Source of the DNA: Mucilaginibacter sp. KACC 22773
GTDB lineage: Bacteria > Bacteroidota > Bacteroidia > Sphingobacteriales > Sphingobacteriaceae
Length of the DNA stretch: 64,000 nt
Direction: 5' to 3'
NCBI RefSeq assembly: GCF_028736215.1
Contig: NZ_CP117883.1
Coordinates: 1,612,001-1,676,000 of the forward strand
This document shows, one piece after another, positions 16,162 through 25,515 of this stretch; positions within the stretch are counted from its first letter, which is position 1; every line of letters starts with the position of its first letter. The translations under genes and the position numbers were made by a program. The notes under the pieces were generated by a model. It saw only the letters and a program-made list of their open reading frames with translations. It was not told the DNA's origin and did not search any database.

Positions 16162-17598
16162 ATGGATACCAATATTTTAGTTGCCGACCAGGAGACCCAC
16201 TTTTTTGGCGACGTATGTAAAAACTTTGATTACGCAGCACAGTTTACTAAACACGACGCTGGTTTGCTCGATCAGATTAAGTCGTGTAACAGCGTTTACC
16301 GTTTCCGTTTCCCCATCCGCAGGGGCAATGGTTTCGAGGTAATTGACGCCTGGCGCGTTGAGCACTCGCACCACCAATCGCCAACCAAAGGCGGTATCCG
16401 CTACAGCGAAATGGTGAACGAGGATGAGGTAATGGCCCTTGCTGCCCTCATGACCTATAAGTGCGCTATCGTAAACGTACCCTTTGGTGGTGCCAAAGGC
16501 GGTATCAAAATAAATCCTAAAAACTACACTGTAAGCGAACTGGAAAACATTACCCGCCGCTATACTGTAGAACTCATCAAGAAGAACTTTATAGGCCCCA
16601 GCATTGACGTACCCGCACCGGATTACGGCAGCGGCGAACGCGAAATGAGCTGGATAGCCGATACCTATGCCACCATGAACCCCGGTCAACTGGATGCTAT
16701 GGGCGCTGTTACCGGCAAACCCATTGCTTTGCATGGTATTGCAGGCAGGAGGGAAGCAACAGGTCGCGGTGTGGCTATCGCTGTTCGTGAGTGTGTTAGC
16801 TTTGGCGATGATATGCAAAAAATTGGTCTGTTGCCCGGCTTATCGGGCAAAAGGATAATTGTGCAGGGTTTAGGTAACGTAGGTTACTACTCTGCAAAAT
16901 TCCTGGCCGAGTTTGGTGCCATCATAGTTGGCCTTTGCGAATTTGAAGGCGCCATCTATAACGAAAACGGTCTCGACGTTGAAGCCGTTTTCCAACACCG
17001 TAAAGCAAGCGGATCTATTTTAGGTTACGCAGGCGCGGCACAGGAATTTAAAAATACCATGGAGGGCCTGGAGCAGCCATGCGATATCCTGGTACCGGCG
17101 GCTTTAGAAAACCAGATAACCGAAAGCAACATCCGCAACATACAGGCAAAAATTATTGCCGAAGGCGCAAACGGCCCAACATCGCCCGAAGCCGAAGCTA
17201 TATTTTACGCCAATGGCGGTATCATTATCCCGGATATGTATGCCAATGCGGGCGGTGTAACGGTATCGTACTTTGAGTGGTTAAAAAACCTGAGCCACGT
17301 AGCCTTTGGCCGCATGAACCGCAGGTTCGAAGAAAACTCAAACCTTAACCTGGTAAATATGGTAGAGGGTATTACCGGTACATCATTAACCCCGATGCAA
17401 AGGTCGACCATTATTAAAGGCGCATCCGAATTAGAATTGGTAAACTCCGGTTTAGAAGATACCATGATCCGTTCATACTACGAGATCAGGGAGATTTACA
17501 AAAACAACCCGGCAATTGATACCTTGCGCAGCGCTGCTATGGTAGGTGCAATTAATAAAATAGCGGTGAGTTACCAAAACTTAGGTATCTGGCCGTAA
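16162..17598 (+). CDS. gdhA: Glu/Leu/Phe/Val-type glutamate dehydrogenase, 478 aa
   Basis: It interconverts glutamate with 2-oxoglutarate and ammonium using NAD(P). The substrate-binding segment has [11 protein letters not shown] (about 71-81), [19 protein letters not shown] with the predicted catalytic Lys112, and [13 protein letters not shown] (about 150-162). The Rossmann domain begins with [15 protein letters not shown] near residue 235. Residues [18 protein letters not shown] near 353-370 are typical of the family's C-terminal part. The length is somewhat above the usual 410-450, with extra residues at the N-terminus and near the C-terminus. It follows ccmCD but has its own likely promoter. 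The coenzyme choice is not certain. Confidence 0.93.
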   Translation: MDTNILVADQETHFFGDVCKNFDYAAQFTKHDAGLLDQIKSCNSVYRFRFPIRRGNGFEVIDAWRVEHSHHQSPTKGGIRYSEMVNEDEVMALAALMTYKCAIVNVPFGGAKGGIKINPKNYTVSELENITRRYTVELIKKNFIGPSIDVPAPDYGSGEREMSWIADTYATMNPGQLDAMGAVTGKPIALHGIAGRREATGRGVAIAVRECVSFGDDMQKIGLLPGLSGKRIIVQGLGNVGYYSAKFLAEFGAIIVGLCEFEGAIYNENGLDVEAVFQHRKASGSILGYAGAAQEFKNTMEGLEQPCDILVPAALENQITESNIRNIQAKIIAEGANGPTSPEAEAIFYANGGIIIPDMYANAGGVTVSYFEWLKNLSHVAFGRMNRRFEENSNLNLVNMVEGITGTSLTPMQRSTIIKGASELELVNSGLEDTMIRSYYEIREIYKNNPAIDTLRSAAMVGAINKIAVSYQNLGIWP

Positions 17599-17632
17599 AT
17601 ATTTGGTCGTTGGTAATCAATGTTCTAAACTA
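17599..17632. repeat. 13-bp direct repeat, left copy (partner at 17722-17734)
   Basis: TTGGTAATCAATG at 17610-17622 recurs with one mismatch as TTGGTAATCATTG at 17722-17734, flanking the palindromic element at 17633-17711 on both sides. Confidence 0.5.
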
Positions 17633-17711
17633 CCGTCATTGCGAGGAACGAAGCAATCCCAAACTACGTGGGACTTAGCATGTAGAGGATTGCTTCGTAC
17701 CTCAATGACGG
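17633..17711. repeat. CGTCATTGCGAGG-type palindromic repeat element
   Basis: The left arm 17633-17659 (CCGTCATTGCGAGGAACGAA and onward) and the right arm 17687-17711 are near-perfect reverse complements, giving a 79-bp imperfect palindrome with a 27-nt loop. Sequences of this form are known as abundant intergenic repeats in many bacteria, including Bacteroidota. It contains no coding sequence and lies 34 bp after the glutamate dehydrogenase stop. Confidence 0.85.
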
Positions 17712-17786
17712 ATGTTCGATATTGGTAATCATTGTGCTTAAAAACACGTCATTACCTGTTTTTCTTAACTTAAACTTAATGACACT

Positions 17787-17843
17787 GTGCTAATGCCCTG
17801 TACAGTATGAATGTATTGCCCAGTCACAACAGGTATTGCCGTT
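17787..17843. repeat. Repeat element A, related to element B at 20524-20579
   Basis: This sequence and 20524-20579 share CCTGTrCAGTATGAATrTA, then GCCC, CAGGyATTGCC and a final TT, with a short gap between. The two copies flank the ABC permease gene on either side. Neither has coding potential. Confidence 0.6.
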
Positions 17844-17848
17844 CGCAC

Positions 17849-17935
17849 ACGTACTATGCTGTATCATATTCGTACGTTTTTATGGCGTTACTTTTTAATA
17901 AGTGATTGATTTTTAGGTGTTTGAAATGATGGCAC
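17849..17935 (+). promoter_or_regulatory. Paired ACGTAC/GTACGT sites and a TGGCAC box upstream of ABC permease
   Basis: ACGTAC (17849-17854) and GTACGT (17872-17877) form an inverted pair with centres 23 bp apart. TGGCAC at 17930-17935 equals the -24 element of sigma-54 promoters, but the -12 element expected near 17942 is TGGT rather than TTGC. A sigma-54 promoter with an upstream activator site is a possible reading, not a proven one. Confidence 0.4.
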
Positions 17936-17970
17936 AATGATGGTGAAATCAATAGGTAAAAACCATCGAT

Positions 17971-20376
17971 ATGCTTAAAAATTACTTGCTGGTTGCTTTT
18001 CGTAACCTCACTAAAAACAAAGCTTTTTCGTTTATCAATATTGTGGGGCTGGCCATTGGGATGGCTGCCTGCCTTTTAATTTTGCAGTATGTTACGTTTG
18101 AACTGAGTTTTGATAATTTTCAGGCGAAGAAAGACCGTATTTACCGCATTAACCAGGACCGCTTCAATAATGGCAAATTAAGTACCCGCTGGGCCGGCGG
18201 AGCTTTTGCACCGGGAACTGAGTTTAAAAACGATTTGCCCGAGATTGAAGATATGGTAAAATTATCGCCGGCCGGCGATATCCTGCTCAGTTATAAGGAT
18301 CAGAAAATGACGGTTGCCAATAACTACTTTGTTGGCAATTCGTTTTTCAACATATTCTCGTATAAATTACTACGGGGCGATCCTAAAACCGCCCTGGCCG
18401 AGCCTAATACGGTAGTTATATCAAGCAGCGTGGCCAAAAAGCTGTTTCACAACCAGGATCCTGTTGGCCAGAATATTATCATTTATAACGATAAGGGCAT
18501 GAAGGTTACAGGGGTAATGGAGGATATGCCCGAAAATACACACATGAGGCTCGATTTTTTACAGTCATGGGCTACGCTGTCAAAAATTTACGCGCCGGGT
18601 ATTGATAACCAGTGGATGAATGATGGCTGTACTACCTATTTGCTGCTTAGGCCGGGTGTTAACCCTAAGGTCTTAGAGGCTAAATTTATTCCCATTGTAA
18701 AAAAGGCGTATGATAAATATAAAGGCTCGGGCGAAAGCGGTATTTATACCCTGCAGCCGGTAGGCAGCATTCACCTGTACTCCAACCTGATGTTTGAGCT
18801 GCAACCCAATGGCGATGGTAATTCTGTTTACCTGCTGTTGGGTATAGCCATATTTGTAATTATTATAGCCTGGATAAACTATATTAACCTGGCCACCGGC
18901 AAGGGGATAGGGCGGGCCAAAGAGGTTGGGGTGCGTAAAACGTTAGGATCGGCAAAGCAACAGCTTATTGTACAGTTTATGCTGGAGGCCGGGCTGCTTA
19001 ACTTGCTGGCGCTGCTGCTTGCCGTTATATTGATTATTGTTTTCCTTCCAGTTTTTGCCAATATATCGGGCCTGCATATCAGCTTTAGCTTGTTTTTAAA
19101 TCCGGTATTCTGGATAACAACGGCGGGCATATTGCTGGCAGGTTCGTTTTTTTCGGGCTTTTACCCGGCGATGGTGCTGTCATCTTTTAAGCCTGTTGAG
19201 GTGATGAAAGGTAAATTGTCGGCATCGCCGCGGGGTATAATTTTGCGCAAGGGGATGGTGGTTTTTCAGTTTGCAGCATCAATTTTCCTGCTGATTGGTT
19301 CGCTAACGGTATTCAGGCAAATTCAATATATGCAAAACCAAAGCCTGGGTATCAATATTGATCAAACCATTGTGGTTAAGCCGCCAATAGCCAAAATAGA
19401 TTCGTTTTACCGCAATATGAAGGCGTTTAAAAACAATATCCTTACTAACCCGGCTATTAAAGGGATGACAGTATCGACCACGGTACCGGGCGAGCCGGTG
19501 TCATGGAACGCGGGCGGCATTAAGCCCCACGGCGCCGACCAGTCGCAAGGCAAGCAATACCGTGTTATTGGGGGCGACCAGGAATACCTCACTTTTTACG
19601 ATATGAAGCTTCTTGCGGGCCGCAGGTTTTCGCCTGAGTTTACTACCGATACGGCTTCGGTAGTGTTTAACGAAAAGGCCATTCACCAAATGGGTTTTGA
19701 TAAGCCCGAACAGGCCATAGGTAAGCAAATTGATTTTTGGGGCAAAACCTATACTATTGTTGGTGTTGTTGAAAATTTTCATCAGCAATCACTACGGGAT
19801 GATTACGACGCTTTGATTTTTAGGTGTATACCGGATTTGCGCAACCAGGTATCAATTAAAATAAGTACAGCCAACATACAGCAAACATTAGCTGGGTTGA
19901 AAGCAGACTGGAAAACATATTTCCCCAATGATCAGTTTGATTATTTTTTCCTGGACGAGCATTTTAACAAGCAATACCAGGCCGATAAGCGTTTTGGCCA
20001 GGTGTTTGGCATATTTACATTCATAGCCATTTTTGTTGCCTGCCTTGGGTTATTTGGCCTGGTATCATACACCATTGTACAGCGTACCAAAGAGATAGGC
20101 ATCAGGAAGGTACTTGGTGCCACCGTTAGTAATATTTTACAGTTGCTTTATAAAGATTTTGCCGTGTTGGTAGTTGTTGCTTTTGTTGTATCGGCACCGC
20201 TGGCCTGGTATGCCATTAACAAATGGCTGCAAACCTACTCGTTCCGGCTCAGTATCAGTTGGCTGTTGTTTGTTATACCGTTTATAGTGGTGTTTATCAT
20301 TGCTTTTGTTACAGTATCATTATTAACGGTAAAAGCCGCATTGATGAACCCGGTTAAGAGTTTGAAAACGGAGTAG
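17971..20376 (+). CDS. FtsX/MacB-type ABC transporter permease, 801 aa
   Basis: A full-length member of the Bacteroidota family with MacB_PCD-FtsX-MacB_PCD-FtsX order. The first helix is at about 20-42 after MLKNYLLVAFRNLTKN, a periplasmic domain runs to about 285, and three helices lie at about 287-410 with the cytoplasmic motif GRAKEVGVRKTLGSAKQQL between the first two. A second periplasmic domain covers about 440-670. The final three helices lie at about 680-790 with the matching RTKEIGIRKVLGATVSNIL. It probably forms a mechanotransmission-type ABC complex with an ATPase encoded elsewhere. The substrate is unknown. It is homologous to the truncated gene at 1-1941. Confidence 0.92.
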   Translation: MLKNYLLVAFRNLTKNKAFSFINIVGLAIGMAACLLILQYVTFELSFDNFQAKKDRIYRINQDRFNNGKLSTRWAGGAFAPGTEFKNDLPEIEDMVKLSPAGDILLSYKDQKMTVANNYFVGNSFFNIFSYKLLRGDPKTALAEPNTVVISSSVAKKLFHNQDPVGQNIIIYNDKGMKVTGVMEDMPENTHMRLDFLQSWATLSKIYAPGIDNQWMNDGCTTYLLLRPGVNPKVLEAKFIPIVKKAYDKYKGSGESGIYTLQPVGSIHLYSNLMFELQPNGDGNSVYLLLGIAIFVIIIAWINYINLATGKGIGRAKEVGVRKTLGSAKQQLIVQFMLEAGLLNLLALLLAVILIIVFLPVFANISGLHISFSLFLNPVFWITTAGILLAGSFFSGFYPAMVLSSFKPVEVMKGKLSASPRGIILRKGMVVFQFAASIFLLIGSLTVFRQIQYMQNQSLGINIDQTIVVKPPIAKIDSFYRNMKAFKNNILTNPAIKGMTVSTTVPGEPVSWNAGGIKPHGADQSQGKQYRVIGGDQEYLTFYDMKLLAGRRFSPEFTTDTASVVFNEKAIHQMGFDKPEQAIGKQIDFWGKTYTIVGVVENFHQQSLRDDYDALIFRCIPDLRNQVSIKISTANIQQTLAGLKADWKTYFPNDQFDYFFLDEHFNKQYQADKRFGQVFGIFTFIAIFVACLGLFGLVSYTIVQRTKEIGIRKVLGATVSNILQLLYKDFAVLVVVAFVVSAPLAWYAINKWLQTYSFRLSISWLLFVIPFIVVFIIAFVTVSLLTVKAALMNPVKSLKTE

Positions 20377-20580
20377 TTTCTGTAAGGTTGCGAATTAAGC
20401 AAGGCGGCTATGGATGGTTTGCGGTGGCTATATTACAGAGTCCGCTTGTCCGAACATGGCGGGATGGATGCCGGGCGGACACTTTGCAGCGTAGCAATAG
20501 GGATGGAAATGGATACCGGCCTATGTGGCTAAGGCCTGTGCAGTATGAATATACAGCCCGGGCCGCAGGCATTGCCATTT
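20377..20580. repeat. Structured intergenic element containing repeat B
   Basis: No gene is seen. GTCCGC (20440-20445) pairs with GCGGAC (20475-20480), GGCCT (20518-20522) with AGGCC (20532-20536), and 20524-20579 matches repeat A at 17787-17843. The nested pairings suggest a folded RNA or a decayed repeat. Confidence 0.5.
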
Positions 20581-20582
20581 TT

Positions 20583-20734
20583 AGTATCAAGTAGTAAGAA
20601 TCAAGTAGCAAGATGTGTTTGAACATGCAGAGAGAACGCCGACAAACACACCCCTGCCACTGCTCAATCTATCGCGCCCCCTCTCGAGAGGGGAATAAAG
20701 AAATCTTGCTACTTGATTCTTACTACTTGATACT
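20583..20734. repeat. Perfect 32-bp inverted repeat of AAGTAGTAAGAATC words
   Basis: Arms at 20583-20614 and 20703-20734 are exact reverse complements, each built from short AAGTA-type words, with 88 bp between them. It lies between the convergent ABC permease and gap genes. No transposase or flanking target duplication was seen. Confidence 0.85.
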
Positions 20735-20749
20735 ATTTTTAAACCACAA

Positions 20750-20771
20750 AGCCCCGGCTATTGCCAGGGCT
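20750..20771 (-). terminator. Terminator of the pfkA-kinase-gap operon
   Basis: Read on the reverse strand, AGCCCTGGC and GCCGGGGCT pair around AATA (one mismatch) and are followed by TTTGTGG. It lies 35 bp after the gap stop codon. Confidence 0.65.
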
Positions 20772-20805
20772 GTTGTTAGTATAAATTAATGTTGGGAAAG
20801 GGAAA

Positions 20806-21807
<1,002 letters not shown>

Positions 21808-22656
21808 TTAATTTTTATTTGAATAGTAGGTTAATAAATTATTTATGGGTTCTTTTATAATGTTGGTTATCTGCAAATTGGCTTCGGCAGCGCTTTCATA
21901 CAAAAGTTCCTGAAAATTGGCAGCAACCGTGCCCACAAAATAGATAGGGGCATCGGGATGTTGCTTATGTAAAGGTACTAAATATGTGGAAATTAGGCTG
22001 CTAAATCCTTTTTTTATGACGTTTTGGAGATGATAGTCGGTGCGGTTTTCCAGGTAAAAATCGGCAAACGAACTCAGGAATAAGGCTGGTTGTTTTTGGC
22101 GGTAAACCTTCTCTAAAAGTGTTTTGCGGTCGGCATCGTATTTATGGATAAACTTTTTGCGGATGTTTGGTGGCAGGGTTTGGTTCATAAACCCTTTAAT
22201 AAGCTGCCTGCCCAACCAGTTGCTGCTGCCTTCGTCGGCCAGTATATAACCCAGGCCGTAGTTGTTGGGGGCCACTTTTTTACCATCGTAATAAGCGGCG
22301 TTTGAGCCGCTGCCGCAAATGCTTACAATACCGGGCGAGTTTTTACAGCAGGCAATAGCTGCCGCGGTAATGTCGTGCTCAACAGTTACCTTGCCAAATT
22401 TAAAAAATGCCGAGAGCGCGTTATATACCACCGCCTTACGTTCAACTGACGATGCCCCGGCACCAAAAAAGTAAATACGTTTTATCTCTTCGGCGTGGTG
22501 AATGAGGTTGATATTTTTATTGAGAAGTTGCAGAATGTGCTTTTCGTCGTTAAAGTAGGGATTGATGCCGTTGGTTTTAAAGGAAGCAATAGTTCTTCCT
22601 TTATCGGCCAGGCGCCAATGTGCAAAATACGAACCGCTATAAACTACTGCAATCAT
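21808..22656 (-). CDS. BadF/BadG-type sugar kinase (N-acetylglucosamine kinase-like)
   Basis: A 282-residue member of the ASKHA fold. The phosphate-1 region is degenerate: MIAVVYSGSYFAHWRLADKG replaces the usual DGGGTKT-like glycine loop, so Asp is missing there. Phosphate-2 GIVSICGSGSNAAYYDGK (about 113-130) and the DEGSSNWLGRQLIKG motif (about 140-154) are well preserved, as in N-acetylglucosamine kinases. It lies between pfkA and gap in one operon and is paralogous to the kinase at 24655-25515, which has an intact first loop. It may be a weak or regulatory kinase; that is inference from the missing Asp. Confidence 0.82.
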   Translation of the reverse strand: MIAVVYSGSYFAHWRLADKGRTIASFKTNGINPYFNDEKHILQLLNKNINLIHHAEEIKRIYFFGAGASSVERKAVVYNALSAFFKFGKVTVEHDITAAAIACCKNSPGIVSICGSGSNAAYYDGKKVAPNNYGLGYILADEGSSNWLGRQLIKGFMNQTLPPNIRKKFIHKYDADRKTLLEKVYRQKQPALFLSSFADFYLENRTDYHLQNVIKKGFSSLISTYLVPLHKQHPDAPIYFVGTVAANFQELLYESAAEANLQITNIIKEPINNLLTYYSNKN

Positions 22657-22662
22657 TAATTA

Positions 22663-23649
22663 TTATATCGATAATATATCAACCATTTGTAAAAGGTCTG
22701 CTTCCAGCTTAAACTCATGGTGGTTAAGCGCTTCCTCCAAACTGGTTAGCACAATGTTATTGGCCTGCAAACCTACCATTTTTTGTGATTCTCCTGCTAT
22801 CAAAGCGTTAACTGCTGCAAAGCCCAAACGACTGCCCAAAATTCTGTCGAAACTGGATGGGCTGCCCCCTCTTTGCAAGTGGCCTAATATAGTTACTTTA
22901 ATGTCGTAGTTTTTAACTTCTTTTTGTACGGCTTTTGCCACGTCATACACGCCGCCATTCTTGTCGCCTTCGGCCACAATTACGATGCTTGACGATTTTT
23001 TGTTCATGTGGCCCGTTTTAAGGTTTTGGATCAAATCCTCAATAGCGGTTTGTTTTTCGGGCAGTAAGATGGCCTCTGCACCACATGAAATGCCCGCCCG
23101 CAGGGCAATAGCGCCCGAGTCGCGACCCATTACTTCGATGAAGAAAAGGCGGTCATGCGCATCGGCTGTATCACGAATTTTGTCGATAGCTTCAATAACT
23201 GTATTAGTAGCTGTATCAAACCCCAGGGTATACGTTGAACCGCAAAGGTCGTTATCAATGGTGCCCGGAACGCCCATTACAGCAATATCCGGGTATTTTT
23301 TTGAAAAACGCAGGGCGCCGGTAAATGTACCATCGCCACCAATTACTACCAGGGCATCAATGCCATGCTCTTTTAGATGCTTGTAGGCGGTGGCCATGCC
23401 TTCCTCTTCTTTAAAAGGCAGGCAGCGGGCAGTTTTTAAAATGGTGCCTCCTAAATTCAATATATTACTTACCGAACGCTTGTTCATATCGTACATGTCG
23501 TTTTCGATAAGCCCTTTATAGCCCTGGCGTATGCCTACAACCTCGAGGCCATTATATAATGCTGTGCGAACAACGGCGCGGATACATGGGTTCATGCCCG
23601 GTGCGTCGCCGCCTGAGGTTAAAACAGCAATTTTTGAAATTTTCTGCAT
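22663..23649 (-). CDS. pfkA: ATP-dependent 6-phosphofructokinase
   Basis: A 328-residue PfkA. The ATP site motif TSGGDAPGMNPCIRA is at 11-25, GGDGTF at 104-109, and the catalytic motif GVPGTIDNDL at 126-135 gives Asp132 as the general base. MGRDSG near 175 and LGHLQRGGSPSSFDR near 255 bind fructose-6-phosphate and effector. Gly-Gly-Asp-Gly-Thr at the ATP site indicates ATP rather than pyrophosphate as donor. It is the first gene of the pfkA-kinase-gap operon. A GTGTAATTTACAC palindrome lies just upstream of the start, close to a TATCTTCG -7-like box on this strand, so repression there is plausible. Confidence 0.96.
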   Translation of the reverse strand: MQKISKIAVLTSGGDAPGMNPCIRAVVRTALYNGLEVVGIRQGYKGLIENDMYDMNKRSVSNILNLGGTILKTARCLPFKEEEGMATAYKHLKEHGIDALVVIGGDGTFTGALRFSKKYPDIAVMGVPGTIDNDLCGSTYTLGFDTATNTVIEAIDKIRDTADAHDRLFFIEVMGRDSGAIALRAGISCGAEAILLPEKQTAIEDLIQNLKTGHMNKKSSSIVIVAEGDKNGGVYDVAKAVQKEVKNYDIKVTILGHLQRGGSPSSFDRILGSRLGFAAVNALIAGESQKMVGLQANNIVLTSLEEALNHHEFKLEADLLQMVDILSI

Positions 23650-23651
23650 CT

Positions 23652-23698
23652 TTACACTACTAAATTTGTGCTACGAAGATACAGTGTGTAAATTACAC
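23652..23698. promoter_or_regulatory. GTGTAA operator-like sites between pfkA and the Nudix regulator
   Basis: GTGTAAATTACAC at 23686-23698 is a palindrome of two GTGTAA half-sites around one base. Another half-site, TTACAC, lies at 23652-23657. On the reverse strand the palindrome directly precedes a TATCTTCG -7-like box, placing it in the pfkA promoter. The same half-sites recur upstream of the kinase at 24655-25515. Confidence 0.55.
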
Positions 23699-23786
23699 CA
23701 TTAAATTTATTTGTTTTTTTTTAGATTAGGAATTAAGGTCATATATTTAAACTGTAAATTAAATCCCGATAAGTATTTTGGAACTA

Positions 23787-24470
23787 ATGCTGCCTAAGTT
23801 TGATTCCGTATTCTCGATAGACTGCGTAATTTTTGGTTTTGAAGCCGGCGAACTTAAGATTTTATTAATTGAGCGTAACGAAGAACCATATAAAGATTGG
23901 TTTGCATTGCCCGGCTACATTGTTGAGCAGGACGAAAGCATAGACGATGCCGCCGAGCGGATCCTGTATGAGCTTACGGGGCTGCGCGATTTGCATATGC
24001 AACAATTCCACACCTTTGGCGAGGTTAACAGACACCCGCAAGGCCGTGTAATTACGGTTGCCTATTACGCGCTTATTCGTATCAACGGGCAAAAGGAGCT
24101 GCGCCCGGTAACCCAGTTTGCCAAAAAAGCCATCTGGCACCCGGTAAACGATTTACCTAAGCTGGCATTTGACCACAGCGAAATTTTTAATACCGGCTTC
24201 AATAAAATCCGCCGCAGGCTGCATTACCAGCCTATAGCGTTTGAGTTGTTACCTGAAAAATTTACGCTTACCCAGTTACAATCATTATACGAGGCTGTAC
24301 TTAACAAAAAGCTGGATAAACGTAACTTCCGCAAAAAAATGCTCAGCTACGGCTTTTTAAAAGAGCTGGACGAGAAGCAAAAAGGGGTAAGCTACCGTGC
24401 AGCCAAACTGTACAAGTTTGATAAACGCAAGTACGGGAAGATATTTCAGGGTGAAATGAGCCTCGGGTAG
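23787..24470 (+). CDS. Nudix-domain protein with C-terminal winged helix, probable regulator
   Basis: A 227-residue protein. The N-terminal domain is Nudix-like (about 8-135), but the Nudix box is degenerate: GYIVEQDESIDDAAERIL is followed by YELTGL, so the catalytic REuxEE acid pattern is broken. Residues about 150-225 form a winged-helix domain (FTLTQLQSLYEAVLNKKLDK). This arrangement matches NrtR/AraR-type regulators, where the Nudix domain senses a sugar-phosphate or nucleotide and no longer hydrolyses it. An ATG at 23787 is preferred to a TTG at 23778. It is divergent from pfkA and convergent with a BadF-type kinase; control of both is inferred. Confidence 0.87.
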   Translation: MLPKFDSVFSIDCVIFGFEAGELKILLIERNEEPYKDWFALPGYIVEQDESIDDAAERILYELTGLRDLHMQQFHTFGEVNRHPQGRVITVAYYALIRINGQKELRPVTQFAKKAIWHPVNDLPKLAFDHSEIFNTGFNKIRRRLHYQPIAFELLPEKFTLTQLQSLYEAVLNKKLDKRNFRKKMLSYGFLKELDEKQKGVSYRAAKLYKFDKRKYGKIFQGEMSLG

Positions 24471-24654
24471 CAGTTTGCAGTCTTTAGTTGGCAGTTTGCA
24501 GTTCTTGGTTGGCTGTAATACGCAAAGGCATGCCAGGTGTATAATCCTAAATGAAAAAGCTTCAGTGGTAGTCACTGAAGCTTTTTTTGTGCAAACTGCT
24601 AACTAATTATTGCAAACTGCAAATAGCTGCTTACTGCAAACTGAGGATTGCCAA
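24471..24654. repeat. Self-complementary CAGTTTGCAGT-type repeat array between convergent genes
   Basis: The left side (24471-24508) carries CAGTTTGCAGT twice plus TTGGCAG and TTGGTTGG; the right side (24591-24654) carries several GCAAACTGC copies and TTGCCAACTAC. The two sides are largely reverse complements, with a classic terminator hairpin in the middle. Confidence 0.75.
24554..24586. terminator. Bidirectional terminator, 14-bp stem
   Basis: AAAAAGCTTCAGTG (24554-24567) pairs with CACTGAAGCTTTTT (24573-24586) around a 5-nt loop, with further Ts on the plus strand. It serves the convergent Nudix and kinase genes. Confidence 0.9.
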
Positions 24655-25515
24655 CTACAAGCTGCTCGGCGATAACTCCAAATGGTATTTAACCAGGTTA
24701 TCTATAGGCGAGCGGATGATGTTACCAACAACCATTCCGTTTTCGGTAACTACTTCTTCCAGTACGTTACGGAAGTTGTACCCTACCGAGCCTATGCAGT
24801 TAAAGGTATATTTTTGATAGTCGGGGTAGTGGGTAACCAGGTTACGGAAAAAATCTTCGAACGAGGTACGTACTAAATTACGTGAGTATTCAATGTGCAC
24901 ATTGTTATCATAAACAAACTTGCTGAAGCTTGCGCAAAAGCGGTTGGCGCGTGGCTGGGTATAAACCTGCTCGTTAATATCATCGGGCGTAAGTTTAAAG
25001 GTTTCCCAAAACAGGTTGCGCACAGGCTCGGGCATGTAACCGCGCAAATAATCAACTAATAATTTTTTGCCGATATAGCAGCCGCTGCCTTCATCGCCCA
25101 GGATATAAGCGCCCGAATCGATATTATGTACAACATTTTTACCATCGTAAATACAAGAATTGGTACCTGTACCTAAAATAGCCGCAAAACCTTCGGTATT
25201 GCCTAACAGGGCGCGTGCCGCAGCAAGCAAATCATGGCCTATGTATACCTTAGCTTTAGTAAAAACAGCTTCCATCGCAACTTTTACAAGGTTGCGCATA
25301 TCATCTGTTGAGCAGCCGGCCCCGTAATAATTAACCTCGGTTATTTCGTTTTTATCAAGGTCGGTAGGCAAGCTTTCGTTTAACGATTGGATGATGTACT
25401 CTGTACTTGAAAAATAGGGGTTATATCCCTCAGTGTTGAAATACACTTTTTTACCTTCTTCGGTAACCAGACACCAGTTTGTTTTAGTTGAGCCACCGTC
25501 AGCAATTATGATCAT
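24655..25515 (-). CDS. BadF/BadG-type N-acetylglucosamine kinase-like sugar kinase
   Basis: A 286-residue ASKHA-fold kinase with an intact ATP loop MIIIADGGSTKTNWCLV (1-17). Phosphate-2 FAAILGTGTNSCIYDGKN (about 106-123) and GDEGSGCYIGKKLL (about 133-146) follow, matching the N-acetylglucosamine kinase group. It phosphorylates a sugar, probably an amino sugar, with ATP. It is a paralogue of the operon kinase at 21808-22656, which lacks the first loop. It is convergent with the Nudix-like regulator, and its upstream region carries the GTGTAA half-sites also found at pfkA. Confidence 0.87.
   Translation of the reverse strand: MIIIADGGSTKTNWCLVTEEGKKVYFNTEGYNPYFSSTEYIIQSLNESLPTDLDKNEITEVNYYGAGCSTDDMRNLVKVAMEAVFTKAKVYIGHDLLAAARALLGNTEGFAAILGTGTNSCIYDGKNVVHNIDSGAYILGDEGSGCYIGKKLLVDYLRGYMPEPVRNLFWETFKLTPDDINEQVYTQPRANRFCASFSKFVYDNNVHIEYSRNLVRTSFEDFFRNLVTHYPDYQKYTFNCIGSVGYNFRNVLEEVVTENGMVVGNIIRSPIDNLVKYHLELSPSSL

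Noticed and set aside
16177..16818. A 213-codon reverse-strand open frame in glutamate dehydrogenase
   Set aside because: It lies entirely antisense to a well-supported enzyme and shows no domain features.
17633..17711. The palindrome as a full insertion sequence
   Set aside because: It is 79 bp long with no transposase; only a non-coding repeat is supported.
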